Source: Larix kaempferi
Taxonomy: Eukaryota; Streptophyta; Pinopsida; Pinales; Pinaceae
Direction: 5' to 3'
Length of the DNA: 64,000 nucleotides
Assembly: GCA_027924585.1 (NCBI GenBank)
Contig: BSBM01000007.1
Span: 12,243,501 to 12,307,500, forward strand
A program made the translations under genes and the position numbers. This document shows, in pieces, positions 25,288 through 37,574 of this stretch. The notes under the pieces were generated by a model that saw only the letters and a list, made by a program, of their open reading frames with translations, was not told the origin of the DNA and did no database searches. Positions within the stretch are counted from its first letter, which is position 1, and each line of letters opens with the position of its first letter.

Positions 25288-25590
25288 GTGGTTACTTGTA
25301 TCGGTAGGATACTTGTATTAATGATGTGGTTACTTGTATCGGTAGGATACTTGTATTGATGATGTGGTTACTTGTATCGGTAGGATACTAGTATTGATGA
25401 CGTGGTTACTTGTATCGGTATGGATACTTGTATTGATGATGTGGTTACTTGTATCGGTAGGATACATGTATTGATGACATGATTACTTGTATCAGTATGG
25501 ATACTTGTATTGATGATATGTATACTTGTATTGGCATGAATACTTGTACTAATGATGTGGATACTTGTATTGTTATGGATACCTGTGTTG
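25288..25590 (+). repeat. 38-bp tandem repeats in H
   Basis: Units begin gtggttacttgtatcgg at 25288, 25326 and 25364, then continue more diverged to about 25590, around eight copies. Confidence 0.82.
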
Positions 25591-25820
25591 ATGACGATGC
25601 TGACGATCGTGTGATGACGATGCTGATGATCGTGTGATGACGATGCTGATGATCGTGAGATGATGATGCTGATGATCGTGTGATGACGATGCTGATGATC
25701 GTGAGATGACGATGCTGATGATCGTGTGATGACGATGCTGATGATCGTGTGATGACGATGCTGATGATCGTGTGATGACGATGCTAATGATCGTGAGATG
25801 ATGATACTGATGATCATGAG
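25590..25820 (+). repeat. 23-bp minisatellite in H
   Basis: About ten copies of a unit built on gatgacgatgctgatgatcg starting at 25590, 25613 and 25636. Short gatgttccagtattgaa repeats follow at about 25882-25935. Confidence 0.82.
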
Positions 25821-26058
25821 GATCCAGATGTTGATGTTGTTGTAGCTGTTCGAGTGCTGCAGAAGATAAAGACTCAGTACTGAAGATGTTGATGTTCCAG
25901 TATTGAAGATGTTCCAGTATTGAAGATGTTCCAGTAACTGCTTGAGTTATTGATGATGTTGAGAAAGCTTCCAATGATTTATAGATGTATCATGTATGAT
26001 GTTGATGACTCCTTGCTCGTGCAGATACTGTTATAATATCCTTCTCGTTAACGGGGAG

Positions 26059-26611
26059 TGTTGAAATATTGTAACTTCAAAGAAAATTATATTTGTATAT
26101 TATTTATTCCGGAGATGTTCCATACCTCCGATGTGATTATACTATAAATCCGGAGATGTTTATTCCTTCGAGTTGGGTGTGGTAACTAGGGTTATTAGAC
26201 CCACCATGTGGGGGTCGGCCCAGTCAGTTATAATGGGGTATTTAACCTAATGGTTAAATACAAGCCTACATGTACTTGTGTAAAATACATATCAGAGTAG
26301 TGTATAAATAGAGGAGGTGTGTTCCTCATTTGATACACTCACTCACTTGAGGATAGCGCACTTGTGGAGGAGAGGTCTGCTATTGTGGAGGAGGAGATCA
26401 TGTCTCAGGGTTTCATCTTTGTATATTGCTGGTCATCTATATTGAGGAAGCTTTGCTGGGTTTTCTACCCCATGAGGGTTTCCCAGGATAAATCTCTGTC
26501 TCTTGTGTTTATGCTGTGCTTGTTTGTTTCTTCAGTGATCCTATATATGCTATTATTGTGAAATGGAATGTAATGCTGCTATTTTCTGTCTTAGCATATT
26601 AAATCTTAACA
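26059..26611 (+). repeat. 3' LTR of H
   Basis: 553 bp, about 98.7% identical to the 5' LTR by eye. It is preceded by the short purine-rich acggggag, the likely polypurine tract. Confidence 0.93.
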
Positions 26612-27402
26612 TAGAGAAGGTGAAGTCTCACCTAAAGTATCTATGGGGACTGCAGGGACCAGACTTCATGTAGTACAAAAGGGGAATACTTGACAATCAA
26701 TACATTACAGATCAGAGCTTCGATAGACTCATAACTTCCAAAAATATCATAACTTAGCCCTATAATAGATTACATCCAATTTCCATACACTTAAGCATAT
26801 CATACATTCACTTGATTATTTAATAGAAGAAACAAACACATATCAAAAGTCACATCACAACACATATCAATAGAAATAAAGGCACCATATTTTACGTGGA
26901 AAACCCATCCGGGAAAAATCACAGAAGCGCTTGTATTTATTAAGAGTTGCAGCCAAATAAGCACTTCAGGCATAATTTATAGACTTCTTCATGTAGTACA
27001 ATGGATCTTTGCACATCCTACAGATCAGGGACTTGACTTCCCCAAAATATATTCGATATACATAGAAAATATCTTCATTACAGAGCATAAAACCTTAACT
27101 ATATCTCTACCCAAATGTAACCCAAAACTTCCTTTTTAATACATATTTATAGGGCACCCTAAGCTTTCCCTGCTCCCACTAGCCCACTAACTTCCTAACT
27201 GACTCACTATTACAATGTGGACCAATCCCAACTAATTGATTCAACTCCAAACTTTGACGCAATCAACATGATCGTTTTCCCAATTTTTTGGCTGCTTTGT
27301 CAGAGTTGACCACTTCACCAAACTAGTTTCACCTTGTCTTTGTCTACACTAAAACAGTTTCTTCAAAAATGGTACCTCTAAAACTCTAGGCTCAACATAA
27401 TG

Positions 27403-28676
27403 CAAACCAGGGTAATTTTTAGGAGCGAAATTTCGCTAATTGGCTATTTTTGGGGCTTTTTTTCAAAAAATAAATTCACTATTTGGTCATTTTTAGTCTC
27501 TAATATCGCCTATATTTACATAAAATATGTTTTTAATCATAATATTCACCAAAAATTACATTTTTCAGTAGTAAATTGTATGTTTCATATTTAATATTTT
27601 CTTACCTTTCTATATATATGTTTTTTTCAATCCAAAATAATCTCCTAGAATACTGCACTTAAGCATACTATTAGAATTCTTTAAAAAATACCCTGATGCA
27701 AACATAGGGAAGGCGTTTTCTATATGGAAGTTTTGAGATGATACTTGTGATTGAAGCCCAATGCCATTACTGAGGGGTGGATTCTTGTTATTATAATGGA
27801 AAAATAAGAGGTGTTCGAGTCTTGGTCGTTGTCCTACACATATGACACCAATACCCAAGTGCAATAAAGAACATGACAAAGGTATTGACAATGCAAAATT
27901 GATAACCAAAATAGAGAAAACATGTGGTGTGTGTGTGAGAGAAAATGAATGTGATGGTGATGTGCATACAAGTGTACGGGTGTAGCCATTGTGGAGGGCT
28001 TGAAGTGCTGACTCTAGAAGAGCAAATGATTCATCAAACAGATATAGTTTGGTCGTGGCGAAGATTTGAAGTTTGGGTCAAATCTCTATAAAAGGGGTGG
28101 GGCCCATTTTTCAAGGTCATTTGTACTTTGTTTGTCTTATGTGATTTGAAGTTGTGTACATCGATTTTGAGTGATCCAAGCCTCCTTTTCTAAGCAACGC
28201 GATCCAGGTAAGCCTAAACCTTATCCCAGTGATTTCAGGAGGGTTAGTATTTAAGGATGGGATTTTTTGGGGTTGTAAGGACCCATTTAGTGTCCATCTG
28301 GGGACCACACATGATTTTGTTTTTTCCTACACGATTTGGGATCATGTGCGGTGCACCATTTGTGGTTAATCGTGAGGGGAAATCAGAAATTTCTGCATGA
28401 TGCATAGTAAAAAATGGGTTTCGACCACGCACTAGAGAAACACAACTATGTGTTGTTCAGTCACGCTATGACTGTGACTGAGGAGAATGAGGAATGCGTA
28501 GCTAGGGTTTTGTGGGGTTCCTTGGTTCAATCATGCATAGCGTGACTATGACTTTGGGAGATCGCGCTACCAATGCATGTTTTACAGACATAGCCACGTT
28601 GGTTGAGTGTAAGTCTTGTTTTGGCATTTATGGGATGACAAGAGTAAATATGATGCGATAGTGTTTTTGTTTCTAG
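27403..28676 (+). other. Promoter and first-intron region of the segment ORF, copy 2
   Basis: TATA-like ctataaaagg at 28086-28095, donor gt at 28208, acceptor ending at 28676. This equals copy 1 in arrangement and intron length (469 bp). Confidence 0.42.
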
Positions 28677-29379
28677 GTGTTTGTGAGTGTCTGAGATCGC
28701 GCACATTGTTGAGTGGCGAGAGCACCACTATGATAATTTGATGAGAGAGGTGTCCAGGGATTTGAGGGCCACCAAAGCACTTTGGGATGCGAGTCTCTTG
28801 AAGTTTTTAAAGTGCCCCTCGCTCTGCTCTATATATTTTCTACTGTAGAGGATCATTCCGATGTGGGACCCTGATCGAGGTGTCTTTCGAGTAGGGGATA
28901 CAGACCTTAACATTACATAGAAAGATATTTACTTCCTGACAGGTCTGTCTCCTCGAAGGGCTGTTAAGGTAGTCCAATCGTCGATGAGTGCGGGCTAGAT
29001 CATTATTGGACTAGTGGATCGATACTATGGAGGGGATGCTGTAGCGGTGAGAGTGGGACAGATCGTCAAGAGTCACATTCAGATTCTGCCTATCCAAGCG
29101 GTAGATATTGTTGTCGTGCGAGCGCTGGGATTATCCTCACCATACAGGATTACTAGGGGACAATTGGAGTTGGTGGAGAGGGTGATAGAGAGACACCAAG
29201 TACGAGCTACACGAGGTGGTCATGGTACAAATTTTATTGTTGAGGAGAGACCCTGTCAGAGGCATAGAGTGGGCCCGAGGGGTCATTCTGGGGAGGCTGG
29301 TGGAGCAGGTGAGGAGGTGCCAGAGGTAATGCTGTCCTTGGCTATTCCGAGGCTTGATCGGCTAGGGCCTTCGAGGTAG
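28677..29379 (+). pseudogene. Retroelement extra ORF with plant-mobile-domain-like segment, copy 2
   Basis: Counterpart of 12135-12837. The second half is open for 121 codons (29014-29379) because CAG (29059, 29080) and CGA (29212) are intact. It still has a TAG after the GDTDL segment and another at 28996-28998 that copy 1 lacks. It contains DRGVFRVGDTDL and then DIYFLTGLS, the best-recognised motif. The C-terminus is Gly/Arg-rich. The shared stop shows the ORF was dead before duplication. Confidence 0.6.
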
Positions 29380-29480
29380 ATGAAAATTCTAGGAACTCTG
29401 TATTTCGTATAGGGGTTGATTCCTATGTATTTTTATCTAGATGTAGCCTATGAGAGGTCAATTTTTTATGTATACCCCAT

Positions 29481-30981
29481 TGTTGGAGCCAAGGCCGCAG
29501 CTATGGTAAAAGCTGCGAATTTTGAGGAAAAAGCACAAGTATGGAAGAGAAAGTGCTAAGTTTTGAATAAGCGCCAATTTTGGGACAAGAGCAGACGGTG
29601 CGCAGTACGGTGCCAGATGGATAATCTCAGCGTAGATTACGGACCGGAAATCGCGGAGCTCGCGTGCACGTCAGAAGAGAATGAAGATAGCTGAGTGGAA
29701 AGCCCAGCTACCACAATGAATGAAGCAATGGAGTAGAGGGCTCAGCTACCCTCATTAAGGCTGAATACAGAAGTTATGGTTGCTCGGACCAAGGAGGAGC
29801 AACGGACCGAAGCATTAAAGGCCAAGGACAAGGTGCCCATACCCGTAAGCTACGCCGGAAATCATGGAGCCTGCAGGAAGCGGCGACATGACTGTAAGCG
29901 GCGCCTACAGTACACCTAGCCATGTCTGGTTAGGGTTTTTGGGGATTACTGCTGGGAAAGGCCCACAATTTTGTAAAGGTGCGACCGCCATGGCCACCTA
30001 TATATATGTATAATTGTGAAGGGTAGATGTTAGTTAGCTAGTTTGGGAGCTGATTAATTAGTGAGTCAGTTAGCTAAGCCTATGAGTGTGCTAGCTAAGA
30101 TAGTAGATACTAGATGTAAGAAGGATTGATCGAGTTGATCATCCTCTGTTACGATCTTGTTGATTGTTTTCTACCGTGTTGCTAGAAAACAGGAGTTAGA
30201 GCTGGTTAGCAGTAAAGCTAATCCTTGAGTTGCAGACAGTCAGAGTCGACGTCTGAACTATTGTAACCTCTGAAGAGGAAGAGACTAGATCGAAAGAAGG
30301 GCTCCCAGCTGTGTGCGTGGAGTTTCCCTGGAAAGATCTAAGGCTGCAGCTGTGTGCGCAGCATATTGTATAAATCTATCTTTTCTGGTTAATATAAGAT
30401 ACTCCCGTGGACGTGGTTTTCCCCGTGGAGGTGGACTTCATATTTCTCGCTATTGTGATGTTATGATTGAAGTGACTACCTGTTTTAGTTTACTAACGGC
30501 GTACGCAGGAATATTGCATTATCCTTATGAGTGTGTTGAGTAACTTCTTGGAGCTTCCTTGGGGACTATAATTGTTAAGAGTCGAAGGAATCGGTAAGAC
30601 ACGTCGCCGCAGCGATAGGAGATTGTGTTGTTGCGACGGGCGTGCTAGCGAAGCGACGCATAGAATACCGGCGCAGAGGATAATTGGTCCTAGCGCAGGA
30701 GCGGAAGTACCGCGCAGCTAAGTTGCTGAGTAGGAGCCTGAGAGCGGCCGTGCTCCTAAGTCTGAAGAGGGGTCAGACATCCACCCTAGAGGAATCATCG
30801 AGGAGGAAAGAGCAGTCTCCACATCTCCTAGGTTAAGGAAACCTGATTCCTTAGCCCCCCATAGCCACTTCGGGTGAGACCTCGAGCTGCTGCGCAGCTC
30901 GTTGCCGAGAGGGCCAGTGCGCCAAGGGGTTTTGTTGCTGCGCTTCATTAAAACCCGGGTCTGTCCAAAAAGCAGCCAACA
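29481..30981 (+). mobile_element. Solo LTR, 1,501 bp (TSD cccat)
   Basis: Ends TGTTGG and CCAACA, with perfect cccat at 29476-29480 and 30982-30986. The empty site is intact in copy 1 near 12930. The sequence is GC-richer than its neighbours. A TATA-rich tatatatatgtata lies near 29999, implying plus orientation. No internal region, primer site or coding sequence was seen. A short complete TRIM-type element is the alternative. Confidence 0.88.
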
Positions 30982-31613
30982 CCCATAAGCTAACCTATTA
31001 TTTTTTGTATATGGCCCATGAGGACACATTTTCTACGTGACACATTATTTTTTGACAATATATATATATATATACAATTTTGTTGGCACATATATGGTCT
31101 CATGTATGTATGTGACATATTGATGATAATGTATGTGATGATGATGTTTATATGTTTGTTTTGATATGCTCTATGTGTAGTTATAGGTAGTTGCACATAA
31201 ATTGTATGATGAGCGACAACCAGATATACATCCTTGGCTTGTGTATACAAGTTGAGATAGACGGTTGGTGTATCAGATGTCAGTCCAACACATCATTTGC
31301 GATGTGGTTCCCAAATGCATTGGTTTTATTGGGGAAATGCACAAAGGTGATGGTTTCAAATTGTCGCACGAGGAGGCACACTCCTAAAAATTTACAAAAG
31401 AGGAGCAGGTTAAGGACTCTGAAGACATTATTGAGTTGAGGTGGATGGCATCACTTAAGACACCAGTGATGGTATCGTATTCTTCTTGTTTACTGGTAAG
31501 TGCCCCTAGAAAAACTCCTCTAGTGTGGTAGAGAGTTTGGGAGGGGGTATAAATATCCCAAGCGATGGATGCGATATTATTTGACCACCAACTTGTGCCA
31601 TCTGCAAAGTCGA

Positions 31614-32727
31614 TATAGCCATATTTTCATGACGACATCTGCATAAACAAGATATGGTATGATTCTCAATCAAAGGGATCAAAAATACAAAACTACAGAA
31701 TGTTACATTGCATAAAGGAGACAAGGGAAAAAAGTGTTTTCACCCTTCTGGTGGTGGGGACTTTTAAATGTTAGAACCTAGCATGGTAACGACGTGGCAT
31801 CATACTCATCGAGAATCAGTGAGTATCCAACATGTTAGCCCCAAAGGCGAATCAGGATGAAATGACTCACGCCCGAGCTTGATACAAGCTCATTTATTTA
31901 AAGATACCAGAGCTATATCCTTATACGAAATGTTTGAATTATTATTTTTCAAACTTTTAACTGGATCAGGTCATACAGATCATTTAATAGATGAAAGGAA
32001 TTTCTTGCAGAGGAAATTCACAACCAACTTCTTAACATATGGATAAATGGAGGCAAGTTTAAAAGATGGAAGTCTATATGAATTCAACAAGTGACTAATA
32101 ATGACAAATTTCTTGAACCTAGGGATATTTGGAATGTACTGAAGCTTCTACATGAAGAATTTCAGCAATTCACACACATTTGCAAAGTAAACTCAGGTAA
32201 TGAAAGTAATGCAATCAGATTTGGCATACATAATACAAGTAGGAAATTCTTAAAACCCTTGCATCATACATGAGAATATTTTAGAAGATATTACAAAGGC
32301 ATACAATGATGAATCTCTGACAGATATTTCAACTCTGAAACATTATGAACATCGATGATCTCATAATGTGATTGAAAACTACATTTACTTTCTAATAATC
32401 ATGTGAATTCTTACACATAAAATAAAATGGATTAACAATGGATCTACTTAAAACAGGAAGAACATTTCTCTGAAATATGACCGTGTCTTTAATCTATTAC
32501 AAAACAAGATTACATGGCTAAAACCGCTTTCCGACTCTACAAAAATTAGATATAGAACCTCTCCACTAAAATTTCCATCCATTCAAAATGGATTACAATC
32601 TTCTTTATATAGAGTTTGTATGTGACCCAATTCGGTTTCTCAAATTCTAACATAAAAGTAAATTTACTTTATACAAAGGATTTTTTACAAATTTTCTTCT
32701 TGAGTGAATAATGATAGCCTTTAACAT
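31614..32727 (-). other. 3' region of element D, no gene; candidate LTR U3/R/U5
   Basis: Non-coding. On the minus strand it follows the end of the D extra ORF. A TATA box ctatataaag lies at about 32602-32617, with leader-like sequence after it. This looks like the promoter part of D's 3' LTR. Its outer end and any target duplication were not found. Confidence 0.4.
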
Positions 32728-32823
32728 TTAATTTCTTTTGTTGGAGGTCTTCTTCTTTCCCCTCATATATACATGTGGTTGTCTAGAGGGATGTCCTATG
32801 CATCTCATTGGAGGGATGCCAAC
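32728..32823 (-). pseudogene. D extra ORF, C-terminal piece
   Basis: On the minus strand the frame continues across the Athila-like insertion from 45941. It encodes a short basic tail (Arg/Lys-rich, with MRGKKK near the end) and stops at 32728-32730. The in-frame continuation once the insertion and one target-duplication copy are discounted supports both the insertion boundaries and this C-terminus. Confidence 0.65.
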
Positions 32824-34207
32824 TGGTGAGCTCTTAGAATGGATGCTTAATGAGCGAAGCTAGACCAAGAGCCTACTTTAATTATCAACCTGGGGGACGT
32901 ACAAACTTTAGAGGTGCTAACACTATATGTTCTCTAGAGGATAGTCTTCGTCGTGTTAGGGGTGTTGGTATAGATCTTATATGTTTATCTAATCAAGAAG
33001 AAGGTGAGCTAAAAATACTATAAATCTATGAATGACAAATTCCTATGTTCAGAAGTTTAAATGCTAAAAACTATAAATCTACACTAAGAATTGAATTGCT
33101 GAAAACAGTAAATCTACACTAAGAATTTGAATGTTGAAGCTTGGTAAATTTAATCTATGAATAAAATGCTAAAAGCTGGAATTCTAATATGAAATACTCA
33201 AATGCTAAAAACCAAATCCAGAACATAAATATCTACTGTTGCAAATTAACCAATCGTATCTTTTCGGATTTAAACACTACAAGTGATGATCATTAAATTA
33301 AGGAACTAAAAATAATTAACCTCTATGATATAAGTCTGATAAAATAAATATGCATGAGCTTTCTGGATCCGAATCATTGCCTTAGAACCAGTATGAAAAT
33401 ATATGAAAATAGATATCAAAATATGTGTGTGCAGAACGTAGCTACAGGACTACAGAATGCGTCCTACCGAACTACAAAATGAGCGTTGATCAACTACAGA
33501 AAATATGTTGAACAAAAATAATCTTTTAGCTGAAATAAAACCATAATATTCAAATGCCATCAAGGTATCTTCATACACGATAAGAAGTAAATCAATTCAC
33601 AGCATAAATGGAAAATACCTGAAAACAGAGTAAACCTCCCGACTTATGTGTTGGAGCGGCCCTCTCCAACCGTTACTCAGGAGTATAGTAAACTTATAAA
33701 CATAGTTCGAAAAGTAGCATCAGTCTTCTCATTAAAATAATAACTTCATGGTTCAGAAATAGTCTGTCACACAAATTGTCTTTGTAGTAAAATGTAAAAA
33801 TGTAATTCCACAAAATAGCAACAAGACCCCCTCGCTACCCGAGAGGTCCATATATATATGCCTCAAATTCTAACCTAACTACTTGCTTTAATCGCCGATC
33901 TTGTTGAACAGGAGTTCTTCTCTATAAGTTAGGGAAAAAGAGTGTTGATCCTCATATGGTCTTCTAGTCCTGAAAGCTAGATTTGTTTGTTGCCTCTTAG
34001 TGGACCTGCACCTGCTCATACATACTCGTTTTCATGTAATTAGTTTATAGAAGACGCCCTTTAAGCATAAAAAGAATAATCTTAAAACATCTTTATTAAG
34101 TAATCAAAGTAAATCATTAACCCACAAAACCAGTGTATTTCCTTCATCATATCCTGTGTTTTACTATGGAAAAAATGCTAAAGGATACCTATAATTTGGG
34201 TCCATCA
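32824..34207 (-). repeat. 3' LTR of E
   Basis: 1,384 bp. On the minus strand it starts tgatgga and ends ctcacca. It is preceded by a G-rich gggggaga polypurine tract (34208-34215). It pairs with 44554-45935. Confidence 0.9.
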
Positions 34208-34208
34208 T

Positions 34209-36450
34209 CTCCCCCATGCTTGAAGGATTCACCCATCCTTGGGTGACACACTCGGATCTTCTATAGCTTCTCTGATGTCCCATGCGACCATTCTTGGATT
34301 TATTGCTTTCTTGTAGTAACCCATGCTCTGATCATCCTTGGCCCATGCTCTTTTATCTTCTTCCTCATTAATATGCTCTTTAATAATCAGAGGAAGGAAA
34401 AATGGAGAATTTAGCTTCATGCAAATCCAGCTGAGCTGATTCTTGATCAAGGATTCTCTATATAGCTTAGCTTTAACGAGAGCAGCTTCTAATCTGAGAG
34501 GAGAATGAGGCTCCTTCTTTCTCAAATCATCTCCAATCTTTTCCCACCTATCACTGATGGCCTCCTGTACTTCTTTGTATGATCATTGCAGGGTGAGATC
34601 AAAATGTGTGACTACCTCTTTTTGTTTTCCAAGCACGATAGGAATTACCTCTTCATCAGTGGTGATAACTTGGTGGGCCTGAAGTACCCTTTCAAGGTGA
34701 GATGCCTCTTCCCTGATCCATATTTGATTTGCCACTTCTTTGCAAGGTATATATGATCATCTTGTGCCCTTTCCACCTTGTGGTTAATCCAGGAGCATAA
34801 TGCTCTCAGCTGGAAGTCGCCTACATATGGATTAGGTGACCAATTAGGTGTGCTTGGCACCACGAAATTGTGCAAGAAGAATTTGCAGAGTTGATCATTT
34901 TCCAATTCTGTGTAGTACAGAGAAGTGTCCACAAATTCCCTTGTAGTATTCAGTTCCAGAGACAGGCCTTGTTTTAGCCTTTGCAGCTGGAACCTTCCCC
35001 ACTTTTCCTTTAAGTAGAGTGTATAGACTCTGGACGGGGGTCTGAGTTGCAGTATTTCATCATAGATTCTTGTAGTGGTTTCTAGGGTGTCCTCCAATAG
35101 GAGAATTTTCTGATCTTTTTGGGCTAACGCCTCTTGTGTTTGGGCCAATTTCTCCCTTAATGCTGAATTTTGCTGCTCTGATAGTTTTAGCTCTCCCGCG
35201 TGCTGCATTTTCAAAATTTGTGTCTTTTCATGCACAAAGAGTGAGGTTGATGGTGGAGTTGGCTGGCTTCTCTGTGTTCTTTCCTCAATCTTTAGTGCTG
35301 CCAACTCCTCCTTGACCTTTTCCAAATCTATTAGTGCCTTGGCCAGCCAGTTAGTGGATTCAGGGTTTACGTCTTGGTCGGGAGGGTTCACATCCTGACC
35401 AGCTGGGTTCCATTGGTCATCATCGTATTCCTCAAGTGTGTTTGGTTCATCCTGATCTACCCAATTGTCATCACCGTCAGATACATCCTGAATTATTGGG
35501 CTGGGTTCCCTTTCTATCTCCTTTTAATGCCTGATTTTGGGTGGCTGTGTGAACCTTTTGCTTCGTTGTTTTGGCTCTTTCTCGCTGGTGGAAACCCCCG
35601 ATTCCTTTTGGTGGGAGCTATCTCTTGAATGCTTAATTTTTATCAGGGTATCAACCACACTCTCCAAGTTGATTTTTCTTTTAGCTCTTAATGTAGAAGC
35701 AGTCTTGTCTTTTGGCCCAAAATCTAGGGGTATGCTGACAGTAGGTGTACCCTTCATCCTATGTACATCCTCGGTTGAGATTACCACAAATTCCTCCCAT
35801 GAAAGTTATGGGACCTGTACTATTAACTCTTCACGAATTATCAACTTGATTAGCCCATGGTGGGCTAATGCATCCTCTTTTCCTTCAATGACTTTCTTGC
35901 TCATTTCTCCAACTGACAGGAGAAGATAATAAGGAATGCTTATGTTGTTGTTAGGCGTGATGTGGCTCTTGTGCCTCAAAAGATCCAGACTTCGAAAATG
36001 GAAGAGAGTGATGTAGCTCAGCCTCCCTATACATGTTACATATTTCTGAATGCCAGCAGCTACTTCATCCTAAGGTGCTGGCATAGTGACCCTCTTGACC
36101 CCATTTTTGTCTTCTTCATAAGCCTCTTCAAGTCCAAAAAAAACTGCCTTTGCACTTTGGTTGGCTTCCCTGTCTTCCTTGGCCCAATGTAGACCCATGG
36201 GTAGCCCTGTGTATTTTGCAATGGCTTCCTCATCCATCTTGATACGAAGTCCTCTAACCTTGGTGACGAACTGCTCTTCTTTGATGTGCTTTAAGTTTCT
36301 TGCAAACTCTAAAGCTACCTCTGTATTAGACCCCCTCAACCCTGAGATGAAGGGCATCCATCCCGCATTACGGAGGATAGATAAAACCCTTGGGTTTTCA
36401 TAAATGGCTTTGTGATCCTCTGGTTCACTCTTTTTGAACCCCTTTTTCAT
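34209..36450 (-). pseudogene. E extra ORF in env position (plant-transposon-protein-like)
   Basis: A minus-strand frame with several stops and shifts starts at ATG 36450 and ends next to the 3' LTR. The N-terminal 125 codons (36450-36070) contain WMPFISGLRG, then EFARNLK and YTGLPMG. This pattern recalls the putative plant transposon protein domain carried by Athila/Calypso env-like ORFs (family knowledge, no search done). A charged Ser/Lys/Pro-rich linker (about 35790-35400) follows. Then come a 100-residue coiled coil (35391-35100, Leu/Lys/Glu/Gln-rich) and a folded-looking C-terminus (to 34229). No transmembrane segment or signal peptide was seen, so an envelope role is not supported. Confidence 0.65.
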
Positions 36451-36601
36451 CCTTGGAAATTTGCAAAATGAAAAAAATTTAGTGCTGTTGACTTACCTCA
36501 ACTGGCCGGGAGTGATTCACAGGTTCGAAGGCAGCTTGCTGGCTGGTTGCTGATGGGAGCTTCCATTTTTTCTTCTTCTCGAAAGCTTGTAATGAAAAAC
36601 T

Positions 36602-36616
36602 AGTCTTTTTTATAGA
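36602..36616 (-). promoter_or_regulatory. Putative promoter TATA box of the E extra ORF
   Basis: Minus-strand ctataaaaaagac lies about 155 bp upstream of ATG 36450, suggesting an independent transcript. Confidence 0.4.
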
Positions 36617-37185
36617 TTATGCCACCTTTTTAAGCTGTTTCCACTCACTTATCCTCATCATCATTCATTGTACTCACTGCCTTCTCCATTATTTTCAATA
36701 ATCGAGCCCTGCATTTCATGTCAACATTCTATATTTCCATTTTTCATTGATCATTGAGAAATACGGTAGCTAGATGCAGGTTTATCATTCGCTGACATGA
36801 ATTAGGTAGTAATCATGATTCTTTGAGGTCGCTCTAAACCATGCTACCGAATGAACTTATAAGCTGTCCTCAGCTTTAGGAATAACCATTTTGTGGGATG
36901 ATGATTTGACCTCAAAAATAAAACAAAGAGATTTAGAGATTACCTTGTTATGCTAAGCATACCTGAGTGCATGACATGGCTTGATTTGATGTGCTCTGGA
37001 TTTTGTAGTAGATTTTGCATTGTCTGTAGTTATTTTAGGCATGTCTGTAGTTACGCGTGTTTGTTGTTTGCTTTTGGTCCCATTGAAAATGTTGTATCTC
37101 CTTGTTTTTTATTTTTGTGCCAATTTCTGATTTGAATTTGTGTTGACGCCCTGCATTGAGTTTTGATTTTGTTTTCTGTAGTACT

Positions 37186-37460
37186 GGCTCGCTTAACGGT
37201 ATTGCATGCTTGCATGAATATATGGCAGGATCGCTTGAATAATGGCAGGCTCGCTTGAATAGATTGGTTGCTTGATTGAATTCTGTAGTGCCTGATATAT
37301 TTTATAGCTAAGTTGAATACATGACTGGCTCGCTTGAATATATGGCAGGCTCGCTTGAATATTGATACCCGGCTCTCTTGAATATATGGCAGGCTCGCTT
37401 GATTATTGATACCTGGCTCTCTTGAATATATGGCAGGATTGCTTGAATGTTGATACCTGG
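37186..37460. repeat. Degenerate tandem repeats between E integrase and extra ORF
   Basis: Seven or more copies of ggctcgcttgaatatatggca-like units, spacing about 25-40 bp. Non-coding. The surrounding 36620-37816 holds no gene. Confidence 0.7.
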
Positions 37461-37574
37461 CTCTCTTTATTTGATTTATTTACAAGATGCTGGCTAGTTC
37501 TTCATGGGGATGTATGATTTCCTGCAAATTTACTTGTGATTACGTTGAGTGCATCAGTTCGGGTTTGTTCTTTT

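Larger units (their letters stand above)
19930..26611 (+). mobile_element. Ty1/Copia-type LTR retrotransposon H (TSD tagag)
   Basis: 5' LTR 19930-20481, 3' LTR 26059-26611, target duplication tagag at 19925-19929 and 26612-26616. The LTRs (552 and 553 bp) begin tgttgaaa, end cttaaca, contain a tataaatag box (20174) and differ at only about seven sites, so the insertion is recent. The primer-binding site tggtatcagagc (20482-20493), complementary to initiator tRNA-Met, directly follows the 5' LTR. A purine-rich acggggag precedes the 3' LTR. Only a decayed C-terminal pol fragment remains inside, while large tandem arrays fill the 3' part. It must have been mobilised in trans. Confidence 0.93.
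17594..27397 (-). mobile_element. LTR retroelement G', copy 2, interrupted by Copia-type element H
   Basis: 3' LTR 17594-18521, internal region 18522-19813, 5' LTR 19814-19929 plus 26617-27397. Target duplication taatg at 17589-17593 and 27398-27402. The primer-binding site is again next to the 5' LTR (revcomp of about 19794-19811). The 5' LTR is split by H. Confidence 0.85.
13572..31613. repeat. Segmental tandem duplication, copy 2 (with later insertions)
   Basis: Co-linear with 3733-13571 after removing the Copia-type element at 19930-26611 and the solo LTR at 29481-30981, each with one target-duplication copy. It contains L1' (14170-17349), G' (17594-27397) and the second ORF remnant. Confidence 0.88.

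Noticed and set aside
25590-25820. CRISPR-like array
   Set aside because: Head-to-tail repeats without spacers, in a plant transposon.
25368-25974. His/Ser/Ile-rich minus-strand ORFs
   Set aside because: They are translations of the 23- and 38-bp minisatellites in several frames.
34209-36450. True envelope gene of E
   Set aside because: Position fits, but no signal peptide, transmembrane segment or cleavage site is visible; the N-terminal motif points to a plant-transposon-protein domain.
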